Below, piece after piece: positions 8,633 to 16,330 of a stretch of 64,000 nt of DNA. The stretch lies in assembly GCF_019972835.1 (NCBI RefSeq), contig NZ_BPPB01000004.1, forward strand, positions 124,001 through 188,000. Direction: 5' to 3'. Numbering within the stretch: position 1 is the first letter of the stretch; each line of letters begins with the position of its first letter. The position numbers were made by a program, and so were the translations under genes. Source of the stretch: Lactobacillus laiwuensis. Lineage in GTDB: Bacteria > Bacillota > Bacilli > Lactobacillales > Lactobacillaceae. The notes beneath the pieces were generated by a model, which saw nothing but the letters and a program-made list of their open reading frames with translations, did no database searches and was not told where the DNA came from.

Positions 8633-10111
8633 TTAACCTTTTTTATTTTTAATAACGAAGTTTTTGCCATTACCAGAACGGCGAGAATGTCCTCCGCGAT
8701 AATTGCCACGGCTACGGTTACGGTCACCGCGATAGCCACGACTATTCCTTCCGCGGCTATAATGACCACGACCTCCACGACCATTGCCCTTATATGGCAA
8801 AGGCTTTTCCGAACTAATTTTGACTTCAACATTTGCAGAGTCTTTGGACAAATTCTTCAAAAAGGCAGATACCAAATCAACTGCTGAATAGTTTTCTAAC
8901 AATTCATTTGCATCATCGGTATATTTGGATAAGTCCTCTTTCATAATATCTTCAATCTTGGATTTAGCGACCTTCAATTGACCACGTAAGGCTTGATCAT
9001 CAGATGGTGGACGAAGAGGCGTCATTTTTTTCTTGGTTAACTGCTCAATCGTTCTCATATAACCAATTTCATTTGGCGTAACAAAAGTGATGGAACTACC
9101 ATTTTGACCAGCACGACCAGTACGACCAATGCGGTGAACATAAGAATCAGGGTCCTGGGGGATATCGTAATTGTATACATGAGTTACACCGGAAATATCC
9201 AGACCACGTGCAGCAACATCTGTTGCCACTAAAATATCCAGCTTGCCAGCGCGAAATCTCTTTAATACAGTAAGTCTCCGCGCCTGAGAGAGATCGCCAT
9301 GAATCCCCGCAGCATTGTATCCCCGTGCCTGAAGTCCCCTGGTAACCTCGTCAACGCGCCGTTTAGTTCTAACAAATACCACTGCCAAATCGGGACTCTC
9401 AACATCAATCAAGCGGCACATAATGTCAAATTTTTCTGAATCCTTTGCCCGTACAAAGTACTGGTCGATTAAGTCGGCAGTTAATTCTTTAGTCTTAATG
9501 CGCACAATCTCTGGGTTATTCATGAACTTTTCACTAATGTTCAAAATTGGCTTAGGCATTGTGGCACTAAATAATAAAGTTTGTTTACGATTTTTAACGT
9601 AACTTAAAATACTTTCTATGTCTTGGATAAAACCCATGTCCAGCATTTCATCGGCTTCATCTAAAACAATGGTATTAACATTTTCCAAATCAATCGTTTT
9701 TCGCTTTAAATGATCAAGTAAGCGTCCCGGCGTACCTACTAAAATTGCAGGCACATGGTTCTTAAGGGAACGAATTTGCCGACCAATGTCAGCACCGCCA
9801 TATACAACTTGTACCCGTGCATTCTCGTCACGCCCCAGCCTGAAAAGCTCTTCTTGTGTTTGAATAGCTAGTTCACGAGTAGGTTCAATAATTAAAGCCT
9901 GAATAACCTTATTATGTTTATCTAAATTTTGTAAGATAGGAAGCGCAAACGCTGCAGTCTTACCAGTACCGGTTTGAGCTTGTCCAATTACATCCTTGCC
10001 CGCTAAAGCTAGAGGAATTGTCTGTTCCTGAATCGGTGTTGCTTCTTCGAAGCCTGAACGCTTAATCGCTTTTAAAAGCTCATCTTTTAATCCTAATTCT
10101 GAAAATTTCAC
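8633..10111 (-). CDS. cshA: DEAD-box ATP-dependent RNA helicase CshA
   Basis: A 492-aa helicase. All core motifs are visible: Q motif (EEATPIQEQTIP), Walker A AQTGTGKTAAF, DEAD box VLDEADEMLDMG, SAT (LLFSATMP) and motif VI HRIGRTGRAG. A C-terminal tail at about residues 450-485 is rich in RGG, RGR and RGY repeats and should bind RNA. CshA-type helicases work in ribosome assembly, mRNA turnover and cold adaptation. The start is GTG at 10111 with AAGGAG six bases upstream, overlapping the 3' end of murF. A terminator follows. The opposite strand of the RGG tail gives open frames that are compositional artefacts. Confidence 0.95.
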   Translation of the reverse strand: MKFSELGLKDELLKAIKRSGFEEATPIQEQTIPLALAGKDVIGQAQTGTGKTAAFALPILQNLDKHNKVIQALIIEPTRELAIQTQEELFRLGRDENARVQVVYGGADIGRQIRSLKNHVPAILVGTPGRLLDHLKRKTIDLENVNTIVLDEADEMLDMGFIQDIESILSYVKNRKQTLLFSATMPKPILNISEKFMNNPEIVRIKTKELTADLIDQYFVRAKDSEKFDIMCRLIDVESPDLAVVFVRTKRRVDEVTRGLQARGYNAAGIHGDLSQARRLTVLKRFRAGKLDILVATDVAARGLDISGVTHVYNYDIPQDPDSYVHRIGRTGRAGQNGSSITFVTPNEIGYMRTIEQLTKKKMTPLRPPSDDQALRGQLKVAKSKIEDIMKEDLSKYTDDANELLENYSAVDLVSAFLKNLSKDSANVEVKISSEKPLPYKGNGRGGRGHYSRGRNSRGYRGDRNRSRGNYRGGHSRRSGNGKNFVIKNKKG

Positions 10112-10121
10112 TAAATTCTCC

Positions 10122-11489
10122 TTATCTAAGCCGTTCTACTACTTTTTCCAGGTGCATCCCGTGGGAGCCTTTCAAAACAACAATGTCGTTCGGCTTAATA
10201 TCATTTTTTAAATCTGCAATCAATCGTTGCATCTGATCTTGAGTGTAATAATGCAAGTTTTTAGGCTGATAACTTTCTTTAAGCGCAGCCGCCAAATGCG
10301 CCATTTCTGTCCCATATAAATAAACTTCATTAATCACTTGGGGATCAAGACAATCTGCTAGACCAGCATGAAGATCAGCTGACCTGTGCCCTAATTCTAA
10401 CATATCACCCAGAACAGCGATTCTGCGACTTCCTGCAGGTACCTGAATTTGACCAAAACTGGTTATTACAGCACGTACAGCAGTCGGATTGGAATTATAG
10501 ACATCACTCATGATGTCTTCTCCTACATCGCCTTTTTCCCATTCCATCCTATCAGCAGTGGGAGTAAATTTTTCCAAAGCACTAGCGATTTCTTCATCAC
10601 TTTCACCAAAGTGCCTGCCGACACAAAGCGCCGAAAGTGCATTAGAAACATTGTGCTTGCCAATCATCGGAATAGTAAATTTATGAGCAGAATTATTAAT
10701 TGTAAAGGTAGCATGATGCTTGTAACTGCGATAGCCTGTTGCATAAACTGTATCATTTTTGGCAAAACCAAAGGTAACTTTTACTTGTGGTATTTTTGCC
10801 GCCCGTTCACGTAAAAGCGGTTCGTCTCCATTATATATAAGTTCGCCATCTTCACGTAAAAAGTCGGTAATTTCCATTTTAGCATCGGCAATTCCTGCAC
10901 GTGAACCTAAAAATTCAATATGAGCTTCGCCAATCATAGTAATAACTGTAACGTCAGGATGGGTCAATTCACTTAGTTGATGCAGTTGTCCAGCATGATC
11001 CATACCCATTTCCAAAACCAAAATTTCTGTATTTGGTTTCATATCTAGAATAGTCATAGGCACGCCAATTTCATTGTTGAAGTTGGCATCAGTTTTATGA
11101 ACATTAAATCTCTTCGCTAAAACTGCTGCTGTCATATCTTTAGTAGTCGTTTTACCATTTGACCCGGTAATACCAACAACAGTGGGGTTGACCTTATTTA
11201 AGTAATACTGCGCCAGTTCCTGCATACTAGTTAACGGATCATCAACTTCTAAAACTGCAATACTATCAGGTTTATTTGGATGATCCTTTTGCCACAATGT
11301 AGCACTTGCCCCGTTGCTAATTGCACTATTGATAAAATCATGACCGTCTCTATCGCCTTTTAGCGGTACAAATAAGCCGCCAGCAGCGATTTTTCTAGAA
11401 TCGAAGGCAACAGAAGTAATAACGGTCTGATCATTGCCTTCACACTTTGAATTTATTGCTTTGGCTATTTCTGCCAGTTGCATTTTCAT
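10122..11489 (-). CDS. murF: UDP-MurNAc-tripeptide--D-alanyl-D-alanine ligase MurF
   Basis: A 455-aa Mur ligase. The ATP-binding motif GITGSNGKTTTKD sits at about residues 107-118. The central domain has FNNEIGVPMTIL and LEMGMDHAGQL, and the C-terminal domain has DVYNSNPTAVRA and GDMLELG. MurF adds D-Ala-D-Ala to UDP-MurNAc-tripeptide, so alr downstream in this block belongs to the same pathway. The ATG at 11489 has AGGAGA seven bases upstream. A longer frame reaching 11606 would begin inside the rpmE terminator and is rejected. A TTGTTA-18-TATAAT promoter lies directly upstream. Confidence 0.96.
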   Translation of the reverse strand: MKMQLAEIAKAINSKCEGNDQTVITSVAFDSRKIAAGGLFVPLKGDRDGHDFINSAISNGASATLWQKDHPNKPDSIAVLEVDDPLTSMQELAQYYLNKVNPTVVGITGSNGKTTTKDMTAAVLAKRFNVHKTDANFNNEIGVPMTILDMKPNTEILVLEMGMDHAGQLHQLSELTHPDVTVITMIGEAHIEFLGSRAGIADAKMEITDFLREDGELIYNGDEPLLRERAAKIPQVKVTFGFAKNDTVYATGYRSYKHHATFTINNSAHKFTIPMIGKHNVSNALSALCVGRHFGESDEEIASALEKFTPTADRMEWEKGDVGEDIMSDVYNSNPTAVRAVITSFGQIQVPAGSRRIAVLGDMLELGHRSADLHAGLADCLDPQVINEVYLYGTEMAHLAAALKESYQPKNLHYYTQDQMQRLIADLKNDIKPNDIVVLKGSHGMHLEKVVERLR

Positions 11490-11531
11490 CTTTTTATCTC
11501 CTAGCCGAAAAGAGTTTTTGCTAAAGTAATA

Positions 11532-11561
11532 ATTATACTCCTTATTTAGGTAGTATAACAA
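11532..11561 (-). promoter_or_regulatory. Sigma-A-type promoter of murF-cshA
   Basis: On the minus strand: -35 TTGTTA (complement of 11556-11561), 18-bp spacer, -10 TATAAT (complement of 11532-11537). It lies between the rpmE terminator and the murF ribosome binding site. Confidence 0.75.
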
Positions 11562-11573
11562 TTGTGCTTTACA

Positions 11574-11599
11574 TAAAAAAGCAGCCCCAATGGGACTGC
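11574..11599 (-). terminator. Intrinsic terminator after rpmE
   Basis: On the minus strand, an 8-bp GC-rich stem GCAGTCCC / GGGGCTGC (one G-U pair), a 3-nt loop and a T6 tract, 20 bp after the rpmE stop. Confidence 0.88.
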
Positions 11600-11619
11600 C
11601 TTCCACCAGATTGAAGATA

Positions 11620-11868
11620 TTACTTGTTGTTCATACCATACTTCTTGTTGAACTTTTCGATTCGACCATCGGCCTGAGCAAACTTTTGCTTGCCAGTGTA
11701 AAATGGGTGAGAATCTGAAGTAATTTCAACCCGAACTAGTGGGTAAGTTTTACCTTCATAATCCACTGTTTCTTTGGGCTTCAATGTTGAACCAGCAACA
11801 AACTTAGCACCAGTTGCTGAATCCATAAAGACTACTTGTTGGTAATCTGGATGAATATCTTGTTTCAT
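11620..11868 (-). CDS. rpmE2: 50S ribosomal protein bL31, type B
   Basis: An 82-aa bL31 with the hallmarks [20 protein letters not shown] and [13 protein letters not shown]. It contains no cysteine, so it is the zinc-independent type B form. In bacteria with both forms, type B replaces the zinc-binding type A under zinc limitation. Here no second copy is visible and it may be the constitutive form. The start at 11868 is set by GGAG; the longer frame to 11907 has no ribosome binding site. A possible promoter upstream is TTGAAT-17-TAAGGT. The gene is followed by a strong terminator. Confidence 0.95.
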   Translation of the reverse strand: MKQDIHPDYQQVVFMDSATGAKFVAGSTLKPKETVDYEGKTYPLVRVEITSDSHPFYTGKQKFAQADGRIEKFNKKYGMNNK

Positions 11869-11983
11869 ATTTATTTCTCCTTTGCCATGACTCCTATTGC
11901 AAGTCATAGATTAATCGATTAACGTTTAATACCTTATCATCTTTAAAGGCAAAATTCAAGACTTATTTATTATAGCAGCTGCA

Positions 11984-12829
11984 TCAATTTAAAACAATGT
12001 CGCTCGGCTTAACTTCTTTGCCAAAGTATGGTTTTAATTCCTTATTATAATCAGCAGTAAAGAATTTTTTATTTGCTAACTTAGTAATTTCTTTATTCGT
12101 CCAATTTAAAAGAGACTTATTACCCTTTTTGACCGCAGGAGCAATGAATTGATTAGGGCCGATGTTCTTAATTCCAACAGTGTAATTAGGATTCTTCTTT
12201 ACCCAAGCATAAAGATATGAATTGTCATCTGCTAAAGCAGCAGCGCGTTTATTTTTGAAAGCGTTAAATTGCTGCGTTTTTGAATCAAATTTCAATAAGT
12301 CTACACCGCCCTTTTTGGTAAAGTAATTTTCTGCCGTTGTGCCCTTGTTGACAATCAAGTTTTTACCCTTTAGCTGAGAAGCGTTTGTAATTGGTGCATT
12401 CTTAGGAGAAATAACTCCGACTGATACCTTCATGTATGGCTTAGCAAAGTCAACAACTTGTTTACGCTCAGGTGTTTGTGTAAAGTTAGCTAAAACAATA
12501 TCAGCTTTATTTGAATTAAGAGTATCTACGCGATTATTCGCATTAACCTGGGTAAATTTTACTTTAACACCCAAATCCTTAGCCATTTGACGTGCAAGAC
12601 GGACATCATAACCAACACGGTTGCCATGATCATCAACCCAACCATAAGGAGGCAAATCACCAAATACGGCAACTCGTAAAACTCCCCGCTTTTTAATCGT
12701 AGTCACGCTGCTTTCATTGGCATTACTGCTATTATTTTTTGATGACTTGGTACCAAAAAATGCAGCAACTGCAATAATTAAAACTACTAAAACACCGATA
12801 ATAATATTTCTGCTTTTATTTTTCTTCAT
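11984..12829 (-). CDS. Polar amino acid ABC transporter, substrate-binding protein
   Basis: A 281-aa family 3 solute-binding protein. Residues about 8-26 form an N-terminal hydrophobic anchor. The bilobed domain starts at VTTIKKRGVLRVAVFGDLPP and includes GYDVRLARQMAKDLGVK and ADIVLANFTQTPERKQVVDF. The binding protein has no cysteine near the hydrophobic segment, so there is no lipobox and it appears to be membrane-anchored rather than a lipoprotein. It is the last gene of the permease-permease-ATPase-binding protein operon. The family carries glutamine, glutamate, aspartate, cystine or arginine; the substrate cannot be told from sequence reading alone. Confidence 0.9.
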   Translation of the reverse strand: MKKNKSRNIIIGVLVVLIIAVAAFFGTKSSKNNSSNANESSVTTIKKRGVLRVAVFGDLPPYGWVDDHGNRVGYDVRLARQMAKDLGVKVKFTQVNANNRVDTLNSNKADIVLANFTQTPERKQVVDFAKPYMKVSVGVISPKNAPITNASQLKGKNLIVNKGTTAENYFTKKGGVDLLKFDSKTQQFNAFKNKRAAALADDNSYLYAWVKKNPNYTVGIKNIGPNQFIAPAVKKGNKSLLNWTNKEITKLANKKFFTADYNKELKPYFGKEVKPSDIVLN

Positions 12830-12839
12830 ATTTTACTCC

Positions 12840-13580
12840 TTAAAAGTCCATACTAGTCAAGAAATCACGAGCACGATCTGTTTGGGGATGTTCAAAAAAT
12901 TCTTTACCAGGTGTATTTTCCAAAATTTTGCCCTTTTCTAGAAATAAAACCTGATCTGCTATTTGACGTGCAAAGTTCATTTCGTGGGTTACGATAATCA
13001 TTGTCATATGATCAACACGGGATAAATCGGTCATAATTTGTAAAACGCCCCGAACCATCTCGGGATCAAGAGAAGCTGTAACTTCATCAAACAGCATTAC
13101 TTCGGGGTGCATGGCCAGTGCTCTGACAATAGCAATTCTTTGTTTTTGTCCACCAGACAATTCTCGAGGATAAGTATCAACGTATTTTTCCAATCCTACT
13201 CGTTTTAACAGCTGCAGAGCCTCTTTTTTGACTTCTTCTTCAGCTCTTTTTTGCACTTTTACCGGTGCCAGCAAAATGTTTTCAAGAACGGTAAAGTTAG
13301 GGAACAAATCATAACTTTGAAAAACCATGCCGATTTTTTGGCGTAAAGCCTGCCAATTTTTCGCATCAGTCTCAATCTTTTGTCCTTTAAAGTAAAGTGA
13401 GCCACTTTTAAAACCTTCCAAGCCGTTTAAACACCTAATTAAAGTACTTTTACCAGAACCGGAAGGACCTAATAATGTCAGCACTTCACCTTGATGAAGC
13501 GTAAAACTAATATCATGTAAAGCTTGCCAATCACCATAAAACTTGTTTAGATGTTCAACGCGTAAAACTTCTTTTGTCAT
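12840..13580 (-). CDS. Polar amino acid ABC transporter, ATP-binding protein (GlnQ-like)
   Basis: A 246-aa ATPase with Walker A GPSGSGKST (residues 38-46), Q-loop QSYDLFPNFTV, signature LSGGQKQR, Walker B VMLFDE and the switch His in IIVTHEM. All catalytic residues are intact. It energises import by the two adjacent permeases and sits 10 bp upstream of the binding-protein gene. AGGTGA precedes the ATG. Length and motifs match the GlnQ/HisP class of polar amino acid importers. Confidence 0.94.
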   Translation of the reverse strand: MTKEVLRVEHLNKFYGDWQALHDISFTLHQGEVLTLLGPSGSGKSTLIRCLNGLEGFKSGSLYFKGQKIETDAKNWQALRQKIGMVFQSYDLFPNFTVLENILLAPVKVQKRAEEEVKKEALQLLKRVGLEKYVDTYPRELSGGQKQRIAIVRALAMHPEVMLFDEVTASLDPEMVRGVLQIMTDLSRVDHMTMIIVTHEMNFARQIADQVLFLEKGKILENTPGKEFFEHPQTDRARDFLTSMDF

Positions 13581-13585
13581 TTATC

Positions 13586-14263
13586 TCACCTGTCCTGCCT
13601 TGCTGCTAGCCGTTTAGACCATACTGATAACGGATAATCTATTATGAAATATAAAAAGAAAATCAAACCGTAAATCCAAAATACAGCTGTCGGATATTTT
13701 TGGTTATTAGCTTCAATAATCTGTTGTCCAATCGCGATGACATCCATAATGCTGATCATCATTAGTAAAGAGGTAGTCTTAATTACTCTTGTAGCCAGAT
13801 TAATAGTTGCTGGTAACTCCAGCTGTACAGCTTGGGGCAACAAAACGTAGCGAAAAAGCTGCACTTTGCTTAAGCCCAAAGCTAACCCTGATTCTTTTTG
13901 CGCAATAGGAACTGATTCTATTGCTCCACGAACGATATCACTAAACTCAGCAGCAACCCATAAGGCAAAGGCTAAAACTGCCATCCAACTGGCTGGCCAA
14001 TTGATGTGAAAGCTGCGCGGTAAAATATAGTAGAACAAAAATAATAGTACGATGGTGGGAACTATCCTGAAGAATTCCAGATATAGCCGCAAAATAAACC
14101 GAATTATTTTATTAGGTAAAGTGCGCAATACACCTAGGAATGTACCTAAAACAAGACCAATAACCAGACTAACGCCTGCAATCCAAACAGAAGTCCACAA
14201 GCCTTGTAAAATTCTGCTAAAGTTGTTGCCGCTAAAGAAAACATTAATCGCCGAATGTGCCAT
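13586..14263 (-). CDS. Polar amino acid ABC transporter, permease 2
   Basis: A 225-aa integral membrane protein with about five hydrophobic segments and the amino-acid-permease EAA loop region (ESGLALGLSKVQLFRYVLLPQA, shown in part). Its start overlaps the upstream permease by 20 bp, implying translational coupling and probably a heterodimeric membrane channel. An FFRIVPTIVLLFLFYYILP stretch is the usual first family signature. It belongs to the HisMQ/GlnP group. Confidence 0.92.
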   Translation of the reverse strand: MAHSAINVFFSGNNFSRILQGLWTSVWIAGVSLVIGLVLGTFLGVLRTLPNKIIRFILRLYLEFFRIVPTIVLLFLFYYILPRSFHINWPASWMAVLAFALWVAAEFSDIVRGAIESVPIAQKESGLALGLSKVQLFRYVLLPQAVQLELPATINLATRVIKTTSLLMMISIMDVIAIGQQIIEANNQKYPTAVFWIYGLIFFLYFIIDYPLSVWSKRLAARQDR

Positions 14264-14903
14264 AGCGTACCTTCCTTTCTAAATAAGTTAACAGTAAAAT
14301 AATTGGAATTAAAATAATTGCGTAGGCAATCACCAAAATTAAAAGGTACTCATTTGTCCGGTAATACATTCCAATTAGGTCTAGAGCTGTATTAGTTAAT
14401 TCAGGAATAGCAATTACTGAAAATATGGAAGTCTCTTTAATCAAGAATATGATGTTTGCTGTTAAGGCAGGCATACTTAGCGCAAAGCCTTGCGGAAAGA
14501 CGACATAACGGGCTAATTGCAGATTATTCATCCCTAAAGCTTTACCATCATCAATCTGAGTTGAACTGACCCCGGCAAAACCACCTGTAAAACCTTCAGC
14601 CATGTATGCTCCACCAAGAAATACCAGACCAATAATGCCGCAAGTTTGAGCTGACATTTTTAGCCCAATAACTGGAAAGGCATAGTATAGGAAGAACAAT
14701 TGAATTAATAAAGGTGTATTTCTTGCTAACTCTACATAAGCTGTTATTAGTTGACTCAAGATTGGTACTTTAAAATATTGTATTAAACTGCAGAAAATTC
14801 CCACTACAATAGAAAGAATTATGCCAACAGCAGACAACCAGATAGTCAGCTGAAAAGCTTTTGCAAAAATAGGCAAACTTTGATTAATAATTTGCCAGCT
14901 CAT
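14244..14903 (-). CDS. Polar amino acid ABC transporter, permease 1
   Basis: A 219-aa permease of the HisMQ/GlnP group. The family signature YVELARNTPLLIQLFFLYY is followed by the EAA loop (DDGKALGMNNLQLARYVVFP). It is the first gene of the operon, with GGGGGAGG before the ATG, and it overlaps the second permease. The transcript starts about 240 nt upstream and includes a structured leader with a terminator-like hairpin, described separately. This suggests that expression of the whole transporter is set by attenuation. Confidence 0.92.
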   Translation of the reverse strand: MSWQIINQSLPIFAKAFQLTIWLSAVGIILSIVVGIFCSLIQYFKVPILSQLITAYVELARNTPLLIQLFFLYYAFPVIGLKMSAQTCGIIGLVFLGGAYMAEGFTGGFAGVSSTQIDDGKALGMNNLQLARYVVFPQGFALSMPALTANIIFLIKETSIFSVIAIPELTNTALDLIGMYYRTNEYLLILVIAYAIILIPIILLLTYLERKVRYGTFGD

Positions 14904-14963
14904 TTTAACCTCCCCCTGCAGTACTTAAATGGACTCATAAGTCTCATTATTTGTCACAGTAGT

Positions 14964-15006
14964 TCTAAAAAAACAAAAGGCCTGCAGATACTTTATTCGC
15001 AGGTCC
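14964..15006 (-). terminator. Terminator-like hairpin in the leader of the amino acid ABC operon (candidate attenuator)
   Basis: On the minus strand GG-A-CCTGC pairs with GCAGGCC (7 bp with one bulge) around a 13-nt loop, followed by TTTTGTTTTTTT. It lies downstream of the operon promoter and upstream of the first permease. A segment earlier in the leader (complement of 15033-15040, TATTCGCA) is perfectly complementary to TGCGAATA, which spans the top of the terminator stem and loop. The two structures would exclude each other. Confidence 0.65.
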
Positions 15007-15046
15007 TAAATACTTATTATCTTAAAATTGAGTGCGAATACTAAAA

Positions 15047-15110
15047 GAAACAAATATTTTGCAAATGATCTAATGAAATACATTTCTTTTCCAGTCTTTG
15101 CATTTGTTTC
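15047..15110 (-). repeat. Long nested inverted repeat in the ABC-operon leader
   Basis: GAAACAAA pairs with TTTGTTTC, and inside it TGCAAA pairs with TTTGCA (with a 5-nt bulge), enclosing a small GAAAT/ATTTC hairpin. The element lies between the promoter at 15152-15180 and the attenuator hairpin. It does not match any riboswitch class recognised here. Confidence 0.6.
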
Positions 15111-15151
15111 ATTAACTGCACTTCTTTCTAAAATAACTATCAGTGTTTCTT

Positions 15152-15180
15152 ATGCTATGCCTTTACTTACTTTTTGTCAA
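15152..15180 (-). promoter_or_regulatory. Promoter of the amino acid ABC operon
   Basis: On the minus strand: consensus -35 TTGACA (complement of 15175-15180), 17-bp spacer, -10 TAGCAT (complement of 15152-15157). It predicts a leader of roughly 240 nt before the first permease. The 366-bp stretch without a gene here holds this promoter, the leader structures and the terminator of the upstream dehydrogenase. Confidence 0.65.
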
Positions 15181-15223
15181 TAACTTTGCTTAATATTACT
15201 CTCATTTTCTTTCTTTTGGCTAA

Positions 15224-15249
15224 TAAAAACGCGCTCGTTTAGCGCGTTT
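15224..15249 (-). terminator. Intrinsic terminator after the HicDH-like gene
   Basis: A perfect 9-bp stem AAACGCGCT / AGCGCGTTT with a 5-nt loop, followed by T residues on the minus strand, 20 bp after the stop codon. Confidence 0.88.
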
Positions 15250-15269
15250 GGTCTATTTATTTTATCTTC

Positions 15270-16178
15270 TTATGCCTGTGATTTTTCTTTAATTGCTGCA
15301 GCAGATTTTTCCAACAAATTTTCTTCAGCTGGAGTTAGCTGTAAATTAATTTTGTGAACTATGCCTTTTCGGCCCACAATTGCAGGATAAGACATGTAAG
15401 TACCATACTTTTCCTGATAACTTGATACAGGCAACTCTGTACGTGAATCTGTTAAAACGGCTCGCACAATTCTCACCGCAGCAGCCGAAACACCATAATT
15501 AGTGTAATGCTTGCCCATAAACACATTTTGACCACCAAATTTGATTTCATCTTCTAAGTCACTTGGCTGCCATGATTCATTTTTAGCCAATTCAGTTAAT
15601 GGCTGTTCAAATACTTTTACTGTTGACCAGGCTGTAAACTGAGTATCGCCATGTTCACCCAATGCAAAACCACTCACAGAACGAGGATCAACATTAAACT
15701 TTTTTGCAATAACTTTTTTCATTCTTGCTGTATCAAGTAAAGTACCAGTGCCCAAAACATGTTCTTTGGGTAAACCAGTTAATTGCTGATAAAGACTGGT
15801 TATTGCGTCTACAGGATTAGAAATAACAATCAGAATACCGTTAAAGCCACTATTTTTGATAGATTCTGTAATCGGGCTTAATTGCTTTTTATTATATTCA
15901 AGTTCTTGGAACCGATCACCCTTTGTTTCTAATGATATTTTCCCTAATGTACTAATGACAATGTCAGCGTCTTTTAGTGCATCATAATCATTAACAATGA
16001 TGTTGGTATGATATGGCAGATTGGCCATTGCATCTTCAAAGTCAATTGCATCAGCGTTAACTTTGCCCTCATTAACATCGATCATTACTAAATCATCGAC
16101 TAAACCTGAAATAATCAATTCATGAGCGACGGTACAACCAACATGACCGTCTCCAATAATACCTATTTTTGTTGTCAT
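15270..16178 (-). CDS. L-2-hydroxyisocaproate dehydrogenase-like (LDH/MDH superfamily)
   Basis: A 302-aa NAD-dependent 2-hydroxyacid dehydrogenase. The Rossmann motif GIIGDGHVGCTVAHELI, DTARMKK and catalytic GEHGDT motif are present. The substrate loop reads STLGKISLETKGDRFQELEY. It lacks the QKPGETR-type loop of L-lactate dehydrogenases and instead resembles the longer loop of L-HicDH enzymes, which reduce branched 2-oxoacids. It is thus more likely to act on 2-oxo acids from amino acid breakdown than to be the main lactate dehydrogenase. It is monocistronic with its own terminator and a TATAAT-like -10 near 16242-16247 on the complement. Generic L-LDH activity remains the alternative. Confidence 0.85.
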   Translation of the reverse strand: MTTKIGIIGDGHVGCTVAHELIISGLVDDLVMIDVNEGKVNADAIDFEDAMANLPYHTNIIVNDYDALKDADIVISTLGKISLETKGDRFQELEYNKKQLSPITESIKNSGFNGILIVISNPVDAITSLYQQLTGLPKEHVLGTGTLLDTARMKKVIAKKFNVDPRSVSGFALGEHGDTQFTAWSTVKVFEQPLTELAKNESWQPSDLEDEIKFGGQNVFMGKHYTNYGVSAAAVRIVRAVLTDSRTELPVSSYQEKYGTYMSYPAIVGRKGIVHKINLQLTPAEENLLEKSAAAIKEKSQA

Positions 16179-16330
16179 AATTAAGTGCCTTTCTTTTTAA
16201 AACTGTTGAAATATCTCAGCAAACTCTCAATTACTCTTTTATTATACTAAAGATAGAGTTTAAAAAGGCGTTTTTGCTATACTAAATAAAGTAATCTTAA
16301 TTTCTGAAACTTAAATTCAAAATTAAGTCG

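Noticed and set aside
8587-8887. Open reading frames in other frames and strands over the cshA 3' end
   Set aside because: They are low-complexity (Ala/Val/Ile/Thr) translations of the RGG-repeat DNA and lack ribosome binding sites.
11490-11606. N-terminal extension of murF
   Set aside because: The extension overlaps the rpmE terminator and murF promoter; the ATG at 11489 has AGGAGA upstream.
14904-15180. T-box riboswitch upstream of the amino acid ABC operon
   Set aside because: The leader has a terminator and an alternative pairing, but the conserved T-box sequence (GGGTGGNACCGCG-like) and a specifier loop are absent.
15270-16178. Main L-lactate dehydrogenase (ldhL)
   Set aside because: The substrate loop is of the HicDH type, so the LDH label would over-claim function.
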